64,000 bases of DNA, taken from contig NZ_WQNE01000008.1 in assembly GCF_009759665.1 (NCBI RefSeq), forward strand, positions 149,123 through 213,122. Reading direction: 5' to 3'. The notes under the pieces were generated by a model. It made no database searches and was not told the origin of the DNA. It was given only the letters and a program-made list of their open reading frames with translations. Both the position numbers and the translations under genes were made by a program. Below are positions 7,783 through 16,992 of the stretch, in pieces (the stretch's first letter is position 1; each line of letters begins with the position of its first letter). The DNA is from Bradyrhizobium cajani. GTDB taxonomy: Bacteria; Pseudomonadota; Alphaproteobacteria; Rhizobiales; Xanthobacteraceae.

Positions 7783-10773
7783 ATGGGGGCATTGAATCTT
7801 TCGCAGGTCCTCTGGGAAGAACGACGGGCGCTCGCCGGTGCTCCCTTGGGATTCCCGCCGGAGACCGAGGTCCAACCACTACCAGCCTACGCGCTGGCTC
7901 AAGCTCCGCCGCAGTCATCCCCCTCGCCGGGGACGTTGCCGCCGCCGACGGACCCCGTCCCCGAGCAACTCCTGACCGTCTACGAGGCGCTCAACACGGA
8001 CGACCGATGGGCGCTGTGCCTGTCCGGCGGAGGAATCCGGAGCGCGGCATTTGCGCTCGGCATCCTGCAACGGATTGCGGCGCTGGAGGTCACGTCGAAA
8101 CGTCACGACAAGGAGACCGACTCGGCCCTGAGGCAGTTCGAGTATCTGTCGACCGTGTCGGGAGGTGGATATATCGGCAGCTGGCTGTCGGCCTGGCTCT
8201 ATCAGCAGCGCAGGCTACCTCGCCGCGGAGCAGCCGCGAGCACAAGCAAGGTCAGTCAGGGCTCCACGCCGGACTGCGTGGTATCAGCACTCAATCGGCG
8301 AGACAGCCGCGGTCAACTCGGAGATCACGAAGAAGCAGAGCCGATTTCCAATCTCCGGCGCAACTCGCACTTTCTCTCGCCGAGTTTCTCGTCGATTTCT
8401 CCCGACCTGTGGAGTGACGTTGCCAGCGTCCTGCGCAACCTGTTCCTGAACTGGGTCCTGCTCGTCCCTCCGATGATCCTTGCCGTGCTCGTCACCAAGG
8501 CGCTCTATTTCGCTCTCATCGACGCCCACACCATCACAGACGGGTCGAAATGGTTCCTGGTCGTGATGACCATACCGACCCTCTGCCTGCTGGCGTCCTT
8601 GTCGTTTTCCGTCGCGAACCGCCCCGCCCGCGGCTGGATCAATGTCTCGCAACCCCGCTTTCTCCTGTGCGATCTCACGCCCTTCCTTGTCGGGGCCGCA
8701 CTGCTGGTTTTCGTATTGCAAAGCCCGTACGGCTTGGCGACGCTCTCGGACGTGCTTAGCGCCGGCGGATTCGGATTCCTCGAGCAGTTCGAACGCGACC
8801 ACCTGGCAGCGGCGGTGCTGATCCGCGGAGCCATCCTTGGCGTGATATTCTTTCTCGTCTCCTGGGCGCTGGCACCGCTGTGGACCTTCATTTTCGGGAA
8901 ATCGGCCCGCCCACCGCCTGCGGCGCGCCCCAAGCATCCGCGGATCGAGCCCTTCGCCTGGGGCATCGCCGGCGCAGCTTTCGGCCTGCTGAGCGCCGCG
9001 GGACTGATTTTTCTTTGGAGCGTCAACCCGTCCGACTCCGCCGCCACCGCAGCGGGTTTTGCCTGCGTGCTCGGGCTGCCCTGGATCGTGATGGCGCGCA
9101 TCGTCGCCGACGTGATCTATATCTCGTTTGCCGAGTTTCTGTCCGAGGTGGATGTCGGGCTCGAATTTCAGGCGCGGTCGAGCGGACTGTTCACGCTGGC
9201 CTATCTCGGCTGGCTGCTGTGGTTCGGGCTCGTGGTCGGCGCGCCACCGGCCGCAAGCTGGATCGAGAGCCAGCTTGGCAGCGCAACCGTCCCCTCGCTC
9301 GCCGCCGGGGGAGGTCTTTCCGGCCTGCTCTCCATCATCCTCGGAGCGAGCTCGAAGACCAAGGCCGCCGCCGAGCAGGTCTCGGGCTTGCGCCAATATC
9401 TCGGGCTCAACACGCTCGCGGCCGTCGCAGCGGCGATCTTCGCGGCCGTCCTGGTCGCTCTGCTGTCCATCGGTTGGGACGCGGCTTTCAAATCGTTCGC
9501 CTCCGGCGCCGACGGTCACATCCCCTGGACCATGGTGTTCGTCGCGGGCATCGTGCTTGGCGTGCTGATCTATGTGGCCTCACATATCCTCAGCATCAAC
9601 AGATACTCACTCCACGGCCTCTACCGGAACCGGCTGGTTCGCGCCTTTCTCGGGGCGTCGCGCAACGAGAAGGAGCGTGACAAGACCAAGAATGCCTTTA
9701 CGGATTTCGACGGCCGCGACAGCCCGCTCCTGCAAGACCTTTGGGAGCATGGCGTCACACCGACAGGGGCCAATTGGAAGCCGCTCCACGTCATCAGCGG
9801 TGCGCTCAACCTCGTATCGTCCAAGAACCTGGCCTGGCAAGAACGGATGGCGGCGCCCTTCACGTTCTCGCCGCTGCATTGCGGCAGCGGCAGCGCCGTG
9901 TTTTCGGACGGCGCATACCGGACGACCTACGCCACGGCCGACCAGCCGCAACCTTACGGCGGAAAGCTGACGCTCGGGACCGCCATGGCGATTTCCGGCG
10001 CGGCCGTGAGCCCGAGCATGGGCTACAACTCATCGCCCGGCGTCGCTTTCCTGATGGCGTTGTTCAATGTGCGCCTCGGCTGGTGGCTGGCCAACCCGCG
10101 CGGCGACAATCCCTACTATTCGGAGGTCAAGCCGACGAACGCGCTCCGGCCGTTCTTCATGGAGATGTTCGGGCTGACCAGCGAGACCGAGCGCTGGGTC
10201 TACCTGACCGACGGCGGGCACTTCGAAAACCTCGGCCTCTACGAGATGGTTCGCCGGCGCTGCCGCGTGATCGTCGTCAGCGACGCGGGCTGCGATCCCG
10301 ATTATGCCTTCGAGGATCTCGGCAACGCGCTTCGCAAGATCTGGATCGATCTCGGCGTGCGCATCGACCTGCATGGCCTGGACCTGCTCAAGAAGCGCTT
10401 CAAGGAACGTCCGAGCCCGGCGAAGGAGGATCCATACTGGGCGATCGGCGATATTCTCTATAGCGAGGCCGATGGCGGCAAGTCGCAAGACGGACTGCTG
10501 CTGTACTTCAAGTCGGGCCTGCACGGTACGGAGCCGATGGGCGTGCTGAGCTATGCGATCGCCCACCCGACCTTTCCGCACGAGACGACGCTGAATCAAT
10601 TCTTCACGGAATCGCAGTTCGAGAGCTACCGGGCGCTCGGCTATGAGATCGCAGAACGGGCATTCGAGGCCGGCGGAGGTCTTTCGGTGGACGCGAAGAC
10701 TGGAGCGCCACCGACATTCCTCTCGATCATCAAGAACCTCAAAGGCGGGATCGGCGGATCGCCGCAGCCATGA
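7783..10773 (+). CDS. Membrane-embedded patatin-like phospholipase
   Basis: Very large (996-residue) patatin-type acyl hydrolase. The oxyanion-hole motif SGGGIRSAAFALG begins at Ser81. The likely nucleophile is Ser126 in STVSGGGYIGSW, and the Asp partner is Asp810 in LTDGGHFENLG. Between them, roughly residues 215-620 contain many hydrophobic segments (eight or more likely membrane helices), so the two halves of the active site are interrupted by a membrane domain. No signal peptide. The ATG at 7783 is chosen because GGGGGAGA lies about 10 nt upstream; the frame extends back to 7630 but would run into the intergenic repeat region. The substrate is presumably membrane lipid (inference). It stands alone as a transcription unit. 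Confidence 0.85.
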   Translation: MGALNLSQVLWEERRALAGAPLGFPPETEVQPLPAYALAQAPPQSSPSPGTLPPPTDPVPEQLLTVYEALNTDDRWALCLSGGGIRSAAFALGILQRIAALEVTSKRHDKETDSALRQFEYLSTVSGGGYIGSWLSAWLYQQRRLPRRGAAASTSKVSQGSTPDCVVSALNRRDSRGQLGDHEEAEPISNLRRNSHFLSPSFSSISPDLWSDVASVLRNLFLNWVLLVPPMILAVLVTKALYFALIDAHTITDGSKWFLVVMTIPTLCLLASLSFSVANRPARGWINVSQPRFLLCDLTPFLVGAALLVFVLQSPYGLATLSDVLSAGGFGFLEQFERDHLAAAVLIRGAILGVIFFLVSWALAPLWTFIFGKSARPPPAARPKHPRIEPFAWGIAGAAFGLLSAAGLIFLWSVNPSDSAATAAGFACVLGLPWIVMARIVADVIYISFAEFLSEVDVGLEFQARSSGLFTLAYLGWLLWFGLVVGAPPAASWIESQLGSATVPSLAAGGGLSGLLSIILGASSKTKAAAEQVSGLRQYLGLNTLAAVAAAIFAAVLVALLSIGWDAAFKSFASGADGHIPWTMVFVAGIVLGVLIYVASHILSINRYSLHGLYRNRLVRAFLGASRNEKERDKTKNAFTDFDGRDSPLLQDLWEHGVTPTGANWKPLHVISGALNLVSSKNLAWQERMAAPFTFSPLHCGSGSAVFSDGAYRTTYATADQPQPYGGKLTLGTAMAISGAAVSPSMGYNSSPGVAFLMALFNVRLGWWLANPRGDNPYYSEVKPTNALRPFFMEMFGLTSETERWVYLTDGGHFENLGLYEMVRRRCRVIVVSDAGCDPDYAFEDLGNALRKIWIDLGVRIDLHGLDLLKKRFKERPSPAKEDPYWAIGDILYSEADGGKSQDGLLLYFKSGLHGTEPMGVLSYAIAHPTFPHETTLNQFFTESQFESYRALGYEIAERAFEAGGGLSVDAKTGAPPTFLSIIKNLKGGIGGSPQP

Positions 10774-11039
10774 GCTGATTCCGTTGGCATTGCGTTGCAT
10801 TCTAGATCGCCGCGCCGGCCCCATGGTCTGCGCGGCGATCGCTCGCGTCGGCGGCTAACCGCTTTGCGGCCCTCCCACAACATCCCTCAGTCCGATGCCG
10901 TGTCCTGGCCGATATCTCGCGGCTGGTACGGGTTCCCTCGCCTTGCCGCGCCGGTCGTGGCCGTCCGGATTGAAATGCTCGCGACATCGGAACTTCCCGC
11001 GCTGGCGCACCTTGAATTCAGCAAACGGAAGACTCGGCC

Positions 11040-12572
11040 ATGACCTCGGAAACGGAACTGAAATTCCGCATTGCGCCGCGAAAATTGTCGTCAGTTCTGC
11101 GGAACGGAGGTTCGAGCGGGCGGCGCGGTGACCAGACCGAACAGACGCTCGTGTCGACCTATTACGATACGACCAAGCACAAGCTCAGGCGCCACGGCCT
11201 CTCCTTGCGCGTCCGCAAGATCGAGGACCAGTACGTGCAAACCGTGAAAGCCGGCGGCACGGGACGCGTGACGCGCGGCGAATGGGAGCACGAGGTTTCC
11301 GGCACAAAGCCTGACCTGAACAAGACGCGACACACGCCGCTCCGGAGCCTTGCGACGGCCAAACTTCCCCGCAAGCTGAAGCCGGTCTTCCAGACCGACA
11401 TTCATCGCATGGCGCAGGCGCGACGCGTCCGGAACAGCCAGATCGAACTCGCGGTCGACCGTGGCCGCATCAGCGCCGGGCGCCGTTCGCGGCCCGTTGC
11501 CGAGCTGGAACTGGAACTGAAATCCGGACATGTCGCGGATCTGTTCCGGCTGGCGCGGACGCTCGAACGCAGAACGGATGCAGAGCTCGATCTGCGCTCG
11601 AAGGCCGAGCGCGGCTATCAGCTCGTCGCGGGAAGCGGCGGCGGCGCGCAACGCGCCGAGCCGATCGCGCTGAAGCCGGAGCTCTCGCCGCGCGAGGCGT
11701 TCGGCGTGATCGCGCATTCGACGCTGCGTCAAATCACGGGGAACGCCGATGCGGTGCGCGACATGGATGCCGAGGGGGTTCATCAGATGCGGGTCGGCCT
11801 GCGGCGGCTGCGGGCGGCCATCTCGCTGTTCGCCGGTATCCTGCCGCGGGCGAGCACCGAGCGGATCAAGGCCGAGCTGAAATGGCTCACGGGCGAACTG
11901 GCGCCTGCGCGCGAAGTCGACGTGTTTCTGACGGAGAGCATTTTGCCGATCACCGCGCACGGCGTGCCGCGTCGCGGCGCCCGCGCGATCCGCAAGCGAT
12001 TCTCCGCGCAACGAAAGTCGGCGTTCGAGCGCGCCCGCGACGCGGTCATGTCGGCGCGTTACCGCCGCCTGCTGATCGATGTGATCGAATGGATCGAAAC
12101 CGGGCGACCTCGCGTCAATAATGCCCACAATGACGACTCCGCGATCGCCCCCTACGCCGCGCAGATACTCGATCGGCGCATCAGGAAGGCGCGAAAGCAG
12201 GGCAAGCGCCTGGACGATCTCGAGCCGATGCAGCGCCACAAGCTGCGGATCAGGATCAAGAAGATCCGCTATGCCGCCGACTTCTTCAAGAGCCTCTACA
12301 GCGACGGCGACCAGAAGGAGCTGGCAGTTCTTTCCGACCGGCTGAAGCAGATCCAATCCGCACTGGGATCGCTCAACGACTTCATGGCACACCGCGAGCT
12401 GGCAACGGAGGCTGCGCTGACGGCGCCACCTGCGAACCGCCGCGCCCAGGCGTTCGCATCGGGGGTCATCGTCGGCCAGGAACGCAAGGCCGCCGATGGG
12501 CTGATGCAGGACGCCGCAAAGCAACTGCATCGGTTGCGCCGGCTGCGGGCGGTGCCGAATGCGCGAGCGTAG
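11040..12572 (+). CDS. CYTH and CHAD domain protein (inorganic triphosphatase-like)
   Basis: Cytoplasmic 510-residue protein. The N-terminal CYTH domain (about 1-205) starts with the ExExK-like ETELKF and contains the tunnel-lining charged strands STYYDTTKHKLRRHG, LRVRK and ELELELKSG. The C-terminal CHAD domain (about 220-500) is helical and rich in His/Arg/Lys (VHQMRVGLRRLRAAISLF; LRIRIKKIRYAADFFKSLY). CYTH enzymes hydrolyse triphosphates and CHAD domains bind polyphosphate, so a role in polyphosphate or triphosphate metabolism is likely. The start ATG follows a weak purine stretch. The avidin-family gene begins 10 nt after its stop, suggesting co-transcription. Confidence 0.92.
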   Translation: MTSETELKFRIAPRKLSSVLRNGGSSGRRGDQTEQTLVSTYYDTTKHKLRRHGLSLRVRKIEDQYVQTVKAGGTGRVTRGEWEHEVSGTKPDLNKTRHTPLRSLATAKLPRKLKPVFQTDIHRMAQARRVRNSQIELAVDRGRISAGRRSRPVAELELELKSGHVADLFRLARTLERRTDAELDLRSKAERGYQLVAGSGGGAQRAEPIALKPELSPREAFGVIAHSTLRQITGNADAVRDMDAEGVHQMRVGLRRLRAAISLFAGILPRASTERIKAELKWLTGELAPAREVDVFLTESILPITAHGVPRRGARAIRKRFSAQRKSAFERARDAVMSARYRRLLIDVIEWIETGRPRVNNAHNDDSAIAPYAAQILDRRIRKARKQGKRLDDLEPMQRHKLRIRIKKIRYAADFFKSLYSDGDQKELAVLSDRLKQIQSALGSLNDFMAHRELATEAALTAPPANRRAQAFASGVIVGQERKAADGLMQDAAKQLHRLRRLRAVPNARA

Positions 12573-12582
12573 GAGAGCCGGC

Positions 12583-12987
12583 ATGGCAACCGACATGGTA
12601 ACCGACATGGCAACCGACTTGGCTTGGGTCGGCAACTGGCGAAATCAATTCGGCTCGATCCTGCGCATCACCGACGATGCCCACGGCCGCCTCGAGGGGA
12701 ATTTCGAGACCGCGCTCGAAGACAGCGGCTTTTACGGTCAAGCGGTGCCGATCACCGGGTTTCACAGGGGCAATTGCATCGCCTTTGTCGCGGTGGGCTC
12801 GTCGGCGACGGGCGACCGGGCCGTCTCCTATACCGGACTGCTGCGACACGGACGTATGCACACCGCCTGGTTCGTGATCGCAGACCAGGCGCTGAGCGCG
12901 TCCCGGGAGGGCGAGCCGGCAAAGCTGAAACCGGTGAACTGGTGGCGCGCCGTGACGACGAACGTCGATACGTTCGAACGGACCTAA
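12583..12987 (+). CDS. Avidin/streptavidin-family protein, leaderless
   Basis: Compact 134-residue protein resembling streptavidin over its length. N21-Q-F-G-S25 matches the streptavidin NQLGS biotin motif, LEGNFETA matches LTGTYESA, TAW96 matches the Trp108 strand, and the W121-x7-D129-T-F segment matches the Trp120/Asp128 region. Several biotin contacts differ (Tyr43 to Phe41, Ser45 to Thr43, Thr90 to Val81, Trp92 to Tyr83), so affinity may be altered. There is no signal peptide, unlike secreted bradavidin and streptavidin; the N-terminus is a tandem MATD/MVTD repeat. AGGAGAG at 571-577 of this kilobase fixes the ATG. It is 10 nt downstream of the CYTH-CHAD gene. The family call is strong; actual biotin binding is inferred. 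Confidence 0.82.
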   Translation: MATDMVTDMATDLAWVGNWRNQFGSILRITDDAHGRLEGNFETALEDSGFYGQAVPITGFHRGNCIAFVAVGSSATGDRAVSYTGLLRHGRMHTAWFVIADQALSASREGEPAKLKPVNWWRAVTTNVDTFERT

Positions 12988-13126
12988 AGCGCCACTGCCC
13001 TGTATCATGTTTCTCGCGGTGATCCAGAGACGCCACAATCCGGAATGAGGGGGTCCCGCTGCCGCCATTGGCGCGCGCCCCGCGATCATGTACGCCCATC
13101 CGAAACCTTCTCGGGACGGGACGCTC

Positions 13127-14374
13127 ATGACGACCGCTGCCACGGACGAAGCGGGAGATGGCACCCGCGCGCTGATCCTTGCGCTGCTTGCGCTGGCCTG
13201 CGGCCACATGCTTTCGACCTTGCTGCGCACGATCCCGGCGGTCAGCCTCGACCTGATGGCGGCGGATTTCCACATGGAGCCGCAGGCGCTCGCCAGCCTC
13301 ACCTCGGTCTATCCCTTCGCCTTTGCCGCCGCGCAGATTCCTGTCGGCGCGGCGATGGATCGCTTCGGCGTGCGCCCCGTCTCGCTCAGCCTGCTCGCGG
13401 GAACCGTGTTCGGTGCCGTGGCCTCGGGCTTTGCGACGGGGCCGGAAAGCTTTGCGGTCGGGCAGGTGCTGCTCGGCATCGCAACGTCCGGCATGCTGAT
13501 GTGCCCGATGACGCTGGCGGCCAAGCAACTATCGGCCGCACGGTTCGGCCTTTGGTCGGGCGCGATCCTTTCGATCGGCAATATCGGCATGCTGCTGTCG
13601 TCGAGCCCGCTCGCCTTCGTGGTCGACACCTGGGGCTGGCGCGCCGGGTTCTGGCTCTCGGCGCTCGGCGGTGTCGCGGTGGCGCTCGCGGTGTTCGTGC
13701 TGGTGCCGCACCAGCCGGCCGAGCACAAGGACGAGTCCTCGCCGCTGTCGCAGATGATCGAGGTGCTCAGGCTCGGCTTCTCACGGTCCTTGCGCGGCCT
13801 GATCGCGCTGGCGCTGGTGTCGCTGGCGACCACGCTGGTGCTGCGCGGGCTGTGGGGCGGACCCTGGCTGATGGAAACAAAGGGATTGTCGCGGGTCGAG
13901 GCCGGCAACCAGCTCGGCGCGTTCACGCTGGCGATGATCGTAGGCCCCCTGTGCATCGGCATGATCGACCGCAGGCTGGGCCGCCGCCGCGAGCTGGTGG
14001 CCGGCACGCATCTGGCCGGCGCGCTGCTATTGGCGCTGATGGCGCTCGGGGCGCCGCACTACGCGGTCTCGCTGCTGTTCGGCGTGCCGGTGATGCCGCC
14101 GCAATATGATCTCGTGCTGTTCGTGCTCATTGGCCTTGCGACCTCGGCGCAGCCGCTGCTGTTCGGCATGTCGCGCCAGCTGGTCGACGCGCAAATGGCG
14201 GGCAAGGCGCTCGCGGCGATCAACCTCGCCTTCTTCCTCGGTGCGGCGCTGATGCAGTCGGTCACCGGCGCGGTGGCGGCGCTCGCGGGATTGCCGGCGG
14301 TGCTGCTGTTCATGGCTGCCATGCTGGCAATCGGCGTGCTGATCTTCTTGGCTTACACCGCATCAGCCCCATAG
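13127..14374 (+). CDS. MFS transporter
   Basis: Polytopic protein of about 415 residues with around 12 hydrophobic segments and the MFS loop 2-3 signature as GAAMDRFGVRPVS. A cytoplasmic loop in the middle (HQPAEHKDESSP) separates the two six-helix halves. The ATG at 13127 is preferred over 13088 because GGGACGGG lies upstream and the longer form adds only a polar tail. It is an exporter or uptake carrier of unknown substrate. The M20 peptidase gene starts 34 nt downstream in the same direction. Confidence 0.88.
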   Translation: MTTAATDEAGDGTRALILALLALACGHMLSTLLRTIPAVSLDLMAADFHMEPQALASLTSVYPFAFAAAQIPVGAAMDRFGVRPVSLSLLAGTVFGAVASGFATGPESFAVGQVLLGIATSGMLMCPMTLAAKQLSAARFGLWSGAILSIGNIGMLLSSSPLAFVVDTWGWRAGFWLSALGGVAVALAVFVLVPHQPAEHKDESSPLSQMIEVLRLGFSRSLRGLIALALVSLATTLVLRGLWGGPWLMETKGLSRVEAGNQLGAFTLAMIVGPLCIGMIDRRLGRRRELVAGTHLAGALLLALMALGAPHYAVSLLFGVPVMPPQYDLVLFVLIGLATSAQPLLFGMSRQLVDAQMAGKALAAINLAFFLGAALMQSVTGAVAALAGLPAVLLFMAAMLAIGVLIFLAYTASAP

Positions 14375-14408
14375 GATGCCGGGCATCGTCTCCCAAAAGG
14401 AATGAACC

Positions 14409-15602
14409 ATGCCCGTCGACACCAAAGCCGCCACCGATCGCCTCATGCGTTTTCTCGCCGTCGAGGGCGTGACCGGACAGGAGGCGGCGATCGGGCGTGA
14501 GCTCACCGCCGCGCTGAAGGAAGCCGGCGTGCCGGCGAAGGCGATCCGGCTCGACGACGCCAATACGCGCATCCCGGTGCCGACCGAGACCGGCAACCTC
14601 ATCGTCGACCTGCCCGGCCGCGGCGCGCTGCACAACCAGAAGCGCATCATGTTCATGACCCACATGGACACCGTGCCGCTCTGCGCCGGCGCGAAGCCCA
14701 AGAAATCGGGCCGCAAGATCGTCAACGAGGCCAAAACGGCGCTCGGCGGCGACAACCGCTGCGGCTGCGGCGTGCTGGTGACGCTGGCCGCGGAGCTCGA
14801 GAAGCAGAAGCTCGACCATCCGCCGATCACGCTGCTGTTCTGCGTGCGCGAGGAGAGCGGGCTCTACGGCGCGCGCCACGTCAAGCTGGACGAGCTCGGC
14901 GCCCCGGTGATGGCCTTCAACTATGACGGCGGCGCGGCCTCCAACGTCGTCATCGGCGCCGTCGGCGCCGACCGCTGGACCGTCGAGATCTTCGGCCGCG
15001 CCTCGCATGCCGGCGTCGCGCCGGAGCGCGGCATCTCCTCGACCATGATCATGGCGCTGGCGCTTGCCGACGTGAAGGCCGGCGGCTGGTTCGGCAAGGT
15101 GGTGAAGGGCAAGCAGCAGGGCACCAGCAATGTCGGCCCCGTCACCGGCGGCGCGGGGCGGCCTGCGGGCGATGCCACCAACGTCGTCACCGACTACGTG
15201 CATGTGCGCGGCGAGAGCCGCAGCCATGACGGAAAGTTCTTCAAGGAGATCACCAAGGCCTACAAGGCCGCGTTCGAGAAAGCGGCCAAGAAGGTCACGA
15301 ACGCGCAAGGCAAGTCCGGCAAGGTCAAGTTCAAGGCCGAGACCGACTATTATCCGTTCCGCATGAAGGAGAGCCTGCCCGTGGTCAAACGCGCGATCGA
15401 GGTGGTGTCTGCCGTGGGCGGCACGCCGAACGTGCGCGCCGCCAATGGCGGCCTGGATGCCAACTGGATGGTCCGCCACGGCATTCCGACCGTGACCTTC
15501 GGTGCCGGTCAGAACGAGGCGCACACGATCGACGAGTGGATCAATCTCGACGAATACGACCGCGCCTGCGCGCTGGCGGTGCAGCTCGCCACGATGCGGT
15601 GA
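14409..15602 (+). CDS. M20-family metallopeptidase (PepT-like)
   Basis: Cytoplasmic 397-residue di-zinc peptidase. Metal-site motifs in order are THMDTVP (His ligand and catalytic Asp), LGGDNRCGCGVL (bridging Asp), CVREESGLYGA (catalytic Glu pair), a further Asp in FNYDGG and the terminal His in GQNEAHTIDEW. A dimerisation lid domain sits in the middle (HAGVAPERG). It is most like the PepT/M20-M25-M40 tripeptidase branch. AAAGGA precedes the ATG. The upstream MFS gene on the same strand could supply or remove a peptide or conjugate (inference). Confidence 0.88.
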   Translation: MPVDTKAATDRLMRFLAVEGVTGQEAAIGRELTAALKEAGVPAKAIRLDDANTRIPVPTETGNLIVDLPGRGALHNQKRIMFMTHMDTVPLCAGAKPKKSGRKIVNEAKTALGGDNRCGCGVLVTLAAELEKQKLDHPPITLLFCVREESGLYGARHVKLDELGAPVMAFNYDGGAASNVVIGAVGADRWTVEIFGRASHAGVAPERGISSTMIMALALADVKAGGWFGKVVKGKQQGTSNVGPVTGGAGRPAGDATNVVTDYVHVRGESRSHDGKFFKEITKAYKAAFEKAAKKVTNAQGKSGKVKFKAETDYYPFRMKESLPVVKRAIEVVSAVGGTPNVRAANGGLDANWMVRHGIPTVTFGAGQNEAHTIDEWINLDEYDRACALAVQLATMR

Positions 15603-15611
15603 GCTGTTGCG

Positions 15612-15651
15612 CTCGGAGGGTGGGTTAGCCGCTGGCGTAACCCACCCTACA
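15612..15651. repeat. Short palindrome GGGTGGGTTA...TAACCCACCC
   Basis: Perfect 10-bp inverted repeat at 15618-15627 and 15638-15647 with a 10-nt spacer, in the gap between the M20 peptidase and the enolase-superfamily gene. It belongs to a dispersed repeat type seen widely between genes in Bradyrhizobium. No T-tract follows, so it is not a canonical terminator. Confidence 0.6.
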
Positions 15652-15677
15652 AACGACACAAAAAGCAGGGAGGGACC

Positions 15678-16763
15678 ATGGCACGCATCGCGACGATCGA
15701 GACCGGCTTCTACCGGATCCCCCTGCCCGTCACGCTCTCCGATAGCACTCATGGCGAGATCGCGGCGTTCGAGCTGATCACCTGCCGCATCAGCGATGCC
15801 GATGGCGCCGAAGGCGTCGGCTACACCTACACCGTCGGCCGCAATGGCGGCGCAGTCGCCGACATCCTCAGGCGCGAGATTCCACCGTTCGTCGAGGGAC
15901 GCGAGGCCGACGACACCGAGGCGATCTGGCATCACGTCTGGTGGGGCCTGCATTATGGCGGACGCGGCGGGCCGGCGGTGCTGGCGCTCTCCGCGCTCGA
16001 CATCGCATTGTGGGATTTGAAGGCGCGGCGCGCGGGCTTGCCGCTGTTCCGACTGCTCGGCGGCTTCGATGCGCGCGTGCCGTGCTATGCCGGCGGCATC
16101 GACCTCGATCTCTCGGTCGAGGCGCTGCTGAAGCAGACCGACGGCAATCTCACAAAAGGCTTTCGCGCCATCAAGATGAAGGTCGGCCGGCCCGACCTCA
16201 AATCCGACGTCGCGCGGGTCTCCGCGATGCGACAGCATCTCGGCGACGGCTTTCCACTGATGGCGGACGCCAACATGAAGTGGACCGTCGAGGAAGCGAT
16301 CCGGGCCGCCCGTGCGTTCCAGCCCTACGACCTCACCTGGCTAGAGGAACCGATCATCCCCGATGACGTCGCGGGCCACGCGCGCATCATGCAGGCCGGC
16401 GGCGTGCCGATCGCGGCGGGCGAGAATCTGCGCTCGCTGTGGGAGTTCAAGAACTACATCGTCGCAGGCGCAGTGTCCTATCCCGAGCCCGACGTGACCA
16501 ATTGCGGCGGCGTCACCGCCTTCATGAAGATCGCGCGGCTCGCGGAAGCGTTCAACCTGCCCGTCACCAGCCACGGCGCGCATGACATCACCGTGCATCT
16601 GCTCGCGGCCTGCCCGAACCGCTCGTATCTGGAGGCCCACGGCTTCGGGCTGGACAGATATATCGCGCATCCGCTGGTGCTCGGGGACGGCAAGGCGCTG
16701 GCGCCGGATCGCCCGGGCCACGGCATCGGCTTTGACTGGAAGGGATTGGCGAAATTGTCGTGA
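15678..16763 (+). CDS. Mandelate racemase/muconate lactonizing enzyme family protein
   Basis: Enolase-superfamily enzyme of 361 residues that would abstract a proton alpha to a carboxylate. Active-site elements typical of the MR subgroup are present: KxK in FRAIKMKVGRP, metal ligands Asp in MADANMKW, Glu in WLEEPI and Glu in IAAGENL, and the catalytic His region TSHGAHDITVHLLA. A capping domain occupies residues 1-120. GGGAGGG lies before the ATG. It probably acts on a sugar acid or related hydroxy acid, but the sequence does not identify which. Confidence 0.9.
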   Translation: MARIATIETGFYRIPLPVTLSDSTHGEIAAFELITCRISDADGAEGVGYTYTVGRNGGAVADILRREIPPFVEGREADDTEAIWHHVWWGLHYGGRGGPAVLALSALDIALWDLKARRAGLPLFRLLGGFDARVPCYAGGIDLDLSVEALLKQTDGNLTKGFRAIKMKVGRPDLKSDVARVSAMRQHLGDGFPLMADANMKWTVEEAIRAARAFQPYDLTWLEEPIIPDDVAGHARIMQAGGVPIAAGENLRSLWEFKNYIVAGAVSYPEPDVTNCGGVTAFMKIARLAEAFNLPVTSHGAHDITVHLLAACPNRSYLEAHGFGLDRYIAHPLVLGDGKALAPDRPGHGIGFDWKGLAKLS

Positions 16764-16774
16764 CATCGATCGCT

Positions 16775-16882
16775 CGTCATTCCGGGGCGCGACGAAGTCG
16801 CGAGCCCGGAATCCATCGGGCCGCAGAGATCGCTGCACGATGGATTCCGGGTTCGCGCCAAGAGGCGCGCCCCGGAATGACG
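16775..16882. repeat. Long imperfect inverted repeat (CGTCATTCCGGGGCGC family)
   Basis: Outer arms CGTCATTCCGGGGCGC (16775-16790) and GCGCCCCGGAATGACG (16867-16882) enclose inner arms CCCGGAATCCATCG (16805-16818) and CGATGGATTCCGGG (16838-16851). The same family occurs at 44377-44480 and, degraded, at 61896-61991. The transcript could fold into a long two-tier hairpin. Confidence 0.8.
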
Positions 16883-16992
16883 GGGCAGAAGCGGCGCGCA
16901 TTGCTGCAGGCGAGACATTCCAAGGCGCTGGATGCAGGGCGCAGATAATCCGCTAAGGTGACGGCAGCCGACACGTTGCAAGAGATTCCGCC

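Noticed and set aside
8284..9519. 411-codon minus-strand frame inside the patatin gene
   Set aside because: No family signature; the opposite strand has catalytic motifs and membrane helices in a consistent frame.
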